DNA from: Halostreptopolyspora alba
GTDB lineage: Bacteria; Actinomycetota; Actinomycetes; Streptosporangiales; Streptosporangiaceae
Direction: 5' to 3'
Length of the DNA stretch: 64,000 nt
Assembly (NCBI GenBank): GCA_003725585.1
Contig: RJMB01000015.1
Coordinates: 1 to 64,000 of the forward strand
Each line of letters starts with the position of its first letter. Position 1 is the stretch's first letter. This document shows, piece by piece, positions 61,152 to 64,000 of this stretch. The notes beneath the pieces were generated by a model, which ran no database searches, was not told where the DNA came from, and saw only the letters and a list, made by a program, of their open reading frames with translations. The position numbers and the translations under genes are program-made.

Positions 61152-61718
61152 GTGCGTGATCTGGTGGTCACCGAGAACATCACCATCGACGGGGTGATCG
61201 ACGGCACTGGCGGCTGGTTCAGTCCGGCCAACGTCTCCCCGGAGACGATGGCCGACGTCAACAGCGCGCTTGCCGAGCAGAGCGCCGCTGCTGACGCCGT
61301 GGTCTTCGGGCGGGTGACCTTCGAGGAGATGCGTGGCTACTGGCCGGGACGCCAGGACGACACCAGCGGCGTTTCCCGCTATCTGGACACGGTAGCCAAG
61401 TACGTGTTCTCCAGCACCCTGGACGATCCGCGGTGGGAGCACACCACGGTGCTGCGTGGTGACGTGGACACGGAGATCCGGGCACTGAAGACCTTGTCCG
61501 GAAAGGACATCGTCGCGACCGGAAGTATCCGGTTGGTGCACAGCCTCATCGCCGCGGGGGTGGTCGACGAGTATCGGTTGTTCGTCCACCCCGTGGTGCG
61601 CGGGCACGGTGCCCAGCTGTTCGTCGAGGGCACGCGGATTCCCCAGCTGCGCCTGGTGGAGTCACGCCCGTTCCGTTCTGGGGTGGTCCTCCTGCGGTAC
61701 CGGATTGACCTAGCCTGA
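61152..61718 (+). CDS. Dihydrofolate-reductase-like (RibD C-terminal) protein
   Basis: 188 residues from GTG 61152 with GGGAGGTGG upstream. Family features: LVVTENITIDGVIDGTGGWF, AVVFGRVTFEEMRGYWPG, KYVFSSTLDDPRWEHTTVLR, LKTLSGKDIVATGSIRLVHS and VDEYRLFVHPVVRGHGAQLF. These proteins bind NADPH and reduce unknown substrates; they are not the essential DHFR or riboflavin enzymes. Its 3' end overlaps the opposing DUF6461 gene by 9 bases. Confidence 0.92.
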   Translation: MRDLVVTENITIDGVIDGTGGWFSPANVSPETMADVNSALAEQSAAADAVVFGRVTFEEMRGYWPGRQDDTSGVSRYLDTVAKYVFSSTLDDPRWEHTTVLRGDVDTEIRALKTLSGKDIVATGSIRLVHSLIAAGVVDEYRLFVHPVVRGHGAQLFVEGTRIPQLRLVESRPFRSGVVLLRYRIDLA

Positions 61719-62318
61719 CGCCACCGGTTGTGTCGGTGACAGCTCCGCTCCCAGCAGCGGCCCGTTCAGATGGGACGGGCGAACCCGGGCCCCGGTGACG
61801 CTTTCGGCCAGGGCGAGTGCGGCCGCGCCGGGAGCGCTCACCTCGGAGTCATCGTCGAGTTCGACCGCGCGCATCTCGTTCAGGAGCGCGTCGGGGCGGG
61901 TGCCGCGCCGCACCCCCGGCCAGCGCGTGTCGAGGAAGGTCTGGAGCACACCGTCCACCACCCAGCGGAACTCGTAGCGGTGGTCCAGCAGCACACGCAC
62001 AGACACCAGTTCGGTGCCGGCCGACAGGGTCCGGTAGGTCGCCGGGTGCGTGGCCCGGCAGCCGGTGGGCTCGATGATGACCACCCACCCGTGTATCGAC
62101 ACCGCGTGCGCCGTGAGCGGCGGGTGCCCCTCGGCGCACAGCCCCGCCTCGACGGCCTCGGCGATCGGCAGACTACGCAGCTGTCGGTTGGCCGCTCCAA
62201 GGCGGCACAGCGCCTCGCTCTTGCTCAGCCCTCGAACGTAGGACATGCAGAACGCCTCGGCCAGATCCGGCTGAGTCTCCTGCAGCCACGCGTAGTCGCG
62301 GGCACGCGCCACGGTCAT
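61710..62318 (-). CDS. DUF6461-like hypothetical protein
   Basis: 202 residues from ATG 62318. The pattern CMSYVRGLSKSEALCRLGAA (residues about 24-43), VSIHGWVVIIEPTGCRATHP and RVLLDHRYEFRWVVDGVLQT fits actinobacterial DUF6461 proteins, which often occur near toxin- or contact-related genes but have no established activity. No signal peptide or membrane segment. Convergent with the reductase-like gene. Confidence 0.7.
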   Translation of the reverse strand: MTVARARDYAWLQETQPDLAEAFCMSYVRGLSKSEALCRLGAANRQLRSLPIAEAVEAGLCAEGHPPLTAHAVSIHGWVVIIEPTGCRATHPATYRTLSAGTELVSVRVLLDHRYEFRWVVDGVLQTFLDTRWPGVRRGTRPDALLNEMRAVELDDDSEVSAPGAAALALAESVTGARVRPSHLNGPLLGAELSPTQPVASG

Positions 62319-62542
62319 GGGCGTACTTCCCTTTCACGTTCCACGAGTCTCGAGGGGGCGGTGGTCCCTGACGTGGACGGTGCCAGGGGTCGCTGTGGTG
62401 CGGCCGGGCTGTCCCACGGCAGGAGCCTGCGCGCCCTACGTTCCCAACCGCGAGCCAGTTATTCCGTTCCCAGGATAGGGTGCCGTGCCCGGGGCTCGTC
62501 GCCCCAACCACCGCAGCGGGCGAATCCCGCGGGACGCGGCCG

Positions 62543-64000
62543 CTACTTGTCCTCCTCGTCCACGTCCTCCTCGTCGGGATGCCCGTCACGGTACCGCTCG
62601 CCCGGTTCGGTCTCCCCGAGCAGCTGAGACACCGTGACCATGGTGAAGCCCTCCTCCTCGAGCTTCTCCAGCAGTTCCGGCACGGCGTCGATGGTGCTGC
62701 CGTGGATGTCGTGCATCAGCACGATCGCCCCGGGCTTCGCTTGCTCCATGGTGTGCTTGGTGACCTTGCCGGAGTCGCGGTGACGCCAGTCGTTGGTGTC
62801 GACGCTCCAGAGGATCTCGGCCAGGCCCAGCTCCTCGGACACCTTGGCGGATTCGTCGTCGGTGGCACCGAACGGAGGCCGCATCAGGGTCATCTCGTGG
62901 CCGGTCTCCCGGCGGACCAGCGCGTTGACCGGGATCAGCTCGTCCGCCACGGCGCCACTGCCGATCGTGGTCAGGTTCGGGTGGGCCTCGGTGTGGTTGG
63001 CGATCTGGTGCCCTTCGGCGTACTCGCGCCGCAGGATGTCGAGGTTCTCGCGCAGCGGCTCGCCGGTGACGAAGAAGGTGGCCTTGGCGTCGTGCTCGGC
63101 CAGGGCGTCGAGCAGTTCGGGAGTGCGACCACCGGGGCCGTCGTCGAAGGTCAGGGCGATGCACTTGCTCTCGGTCGCCGAGCAGTCGGTGTCGTCGTCG
63201 CGCACCGGAAACACCCCGGGCACGGACTCGTCCGACGCCCCGCTCTTGGGGTTGACCTCGGGAAGCTCGAAGTTCTCGGTGACGACGGTCGCGGCCGTCT
63301 GCGCCCGTTCCCCGAACTGCGAAAGCAGCGGTTCGACGTCCTCCTGGTCGATGACCGCGTTGACCTGTCCGGCCTCCGGGGGTGCCACCTCGCCCTGGTC
63401 GAACTCCGCGACGAGGTCGCCGTCGGGGTTGAAGCCCAGCGATTCGTAGACACGCATGATCGGGTAGAGCTTCGCGGTGTCGACGTCCTCCTGGTCCTGC
63501 AGGGCCTCGCTCACCAGGTCGTTGAGGGTGTCGAGCTCTTCCTGGCCGGCGAGTAGCTCCGTGGAGTACGCGGTTTCTCCGGTGGTGGCGTCGTACCAGT
63601 ACGTGGCGTGGCCGGTCCGCTCCCCCTCGGAGTTCTCCTCTGTGCGGGTGAGCCGAACGGCGACGATGTCGTCGGCGGCCACGCTGAGGTTCCAGTCGAC
63701 AGTGAACGCGGTGGCGTCGGGATAGGCGTCCGCGAAGTCGCGGGCCTCCCTCTCGATGGTGGAGCTGAGTCGTTCGGTGAGTGGATCGGCGTTCGGGATG
63801 TCCGGGTGGGCGGTCTCGACCAGGATGTCGTCGTCCTCGCTGGTGGTCACCTCGTCGATGCCCGCGACGTTCTCCGGGGAGACAACGGTGAGCTGGTCAG
63901 GCTCGCCCTCGGGTTTGACCGTGTCCGTCCCCGAGGACTGGTCGCCCTCTCCGACGCTGCAGCCAACCAACGCCAGGGTCACGATCGCGGCTGTGGGGGC
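62543..64000 (-). CDS. Polysaccharide deacetylase lipoprotein, 5' end outside window
   Basis: The frame runs from the stop at 62543 to the window edge. A lipobox LALVGC (cysteine codon near 63961) shows that the visible start is inside a signal peptide, so the true start lies beyond 64000. Residues about 40-240 resemble a DUF3298/RsiV-like region (AFTVDWNLSVAADDIVAVRL, TYWYDATTGETAYSTELLAG). The NodB domain follows: IALTFDDGPGGRTPELLDAL, NHTEAHPNL (metal histidines), RPPFGA, WSVDTNDW and AIVLMHDIH. It should remove N-acetyl groups from an envelope polysaccharide such as peptidoglycan. The C-terminus is acidic (DEEDVDEEDK). Confidence 0.93.
   Translation of the reverse strand, partial: APTAAIVTLALVGCSVGEGDQSSGTDTVKPEGEPDQLTVVSPENVAGIDEVTTSEDDDILVETAHPDIPNADPLTERLSSTIEREARDFADAYPDATAFTVDWNLSVAADDIVAVRLTRTEENSEGERTGHATYWYDATTGETAYSTELLAGQEELDTLNDLVSEALQDQEDVDTAKLYPIMRVYESLGFNPDGDLVAEFDQGEVAPPEAGQVNAVIDQEDVEPLLSQFGERAQTAATVVTENFELPEVNPKSGASDESVPGVFPVRDDDTDCSATESKCIALTFDDGPGGRTPELLDALAEHDAKATFFVTGEPLRENLDILRREYAEGHQIANHTEAHPNLTTIGSGAVADELIPVNALVRRETGHEMTLMRPPFGATDDESAKVSEELGLAEILWSVDTNDWRHRDSGKVTKHTMEQAKPGAIVLMHDIHGSTIDAVPELLEKLEEEGFTMVTVSQLLGETEPGERYRDGHPDEEDVDEEDK

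Overview
The window is high-GC DNA from an actinomycete. The gene content (WhiB-like protein, DUF397/XRE pair, Spo0M-like protein, actinobacterial integrative element, frequent GTG starts and ATGA overlaps) fits a filamentous actinobacterium. A Nocardiopsis- or Streptomonospora-like organism is my best guess; this is inference, not a species call.

1-3311: an older accessory region. It holds a partial TPR-type regulator, an internally deleted IS630 transposase, a heme-oxygenase-like diiron enzyme, and the C-terminal stump of a tyrosine integrase that ends in an att site. I read it as the decayed right end of an earlier element.

3312-20734: a 17.4-kb actinomycete integrative and conjugative element (AICE) between two exact 101-bp direct repeats. 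The right repeat completes a CAU-anticodon tRNA gene. On the minus strand lies a Nudix/GNAT/GntR operon of KorSA-Pra type. On the plus strand are small membrane (Spd-like) proteins, an FtsK-type TraB translocase followed by a repeat cluster that may be the transfer locus (clt), a run of small cysteine-rich proteins including a WhiB-like regulator, a primase-polymerase plus ATPase replication pair, Xis and Int. A second repeat family, AGTGTCCRC, occurs at the left end and again inside the replication gene, which become close neighbours when the element is circular.

20693-64000: mostly chromosomal backbone. In order: tRNA, malate dehydrogenase, a DEAD/DEAH helicase, a dihydroxyacetone kinase locus (dhaL-dhaK divergent from dhaM), Spo0M-like protein, a WhiJ-type cassette (XRE, DUF397, anti-sigma ATPase), NAD(P) transhydrogenase (pntAA-AB-B), a TetR regulator, a glycerophosphodiesterase-like protein divergent from a DeoR regulator, VOC and PhzF proteins, a PadR/ABC-permease deletion scar, an HD hydrolase, DUF4031, a kynurenine-pathway cluster (MFS, Lrp, tryptophan dioxygenase, kynureninase), a DPBB-domain membrane protein, a nonsense-interrupted immunity-like gene, an acetate uptake and activation locus (acs, DUF485, actP, LytS/LytTR pair, second symporter), an ABC-class ATPase, PAC2 protein, pyrD, and a polysaccharide deacetylase lipoprotein cut by the window edge.

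The most interesting parts are the AICE repeat systems, the evidence for tandem elements, and several locally damaged or active-site-altered genes in the backbone.
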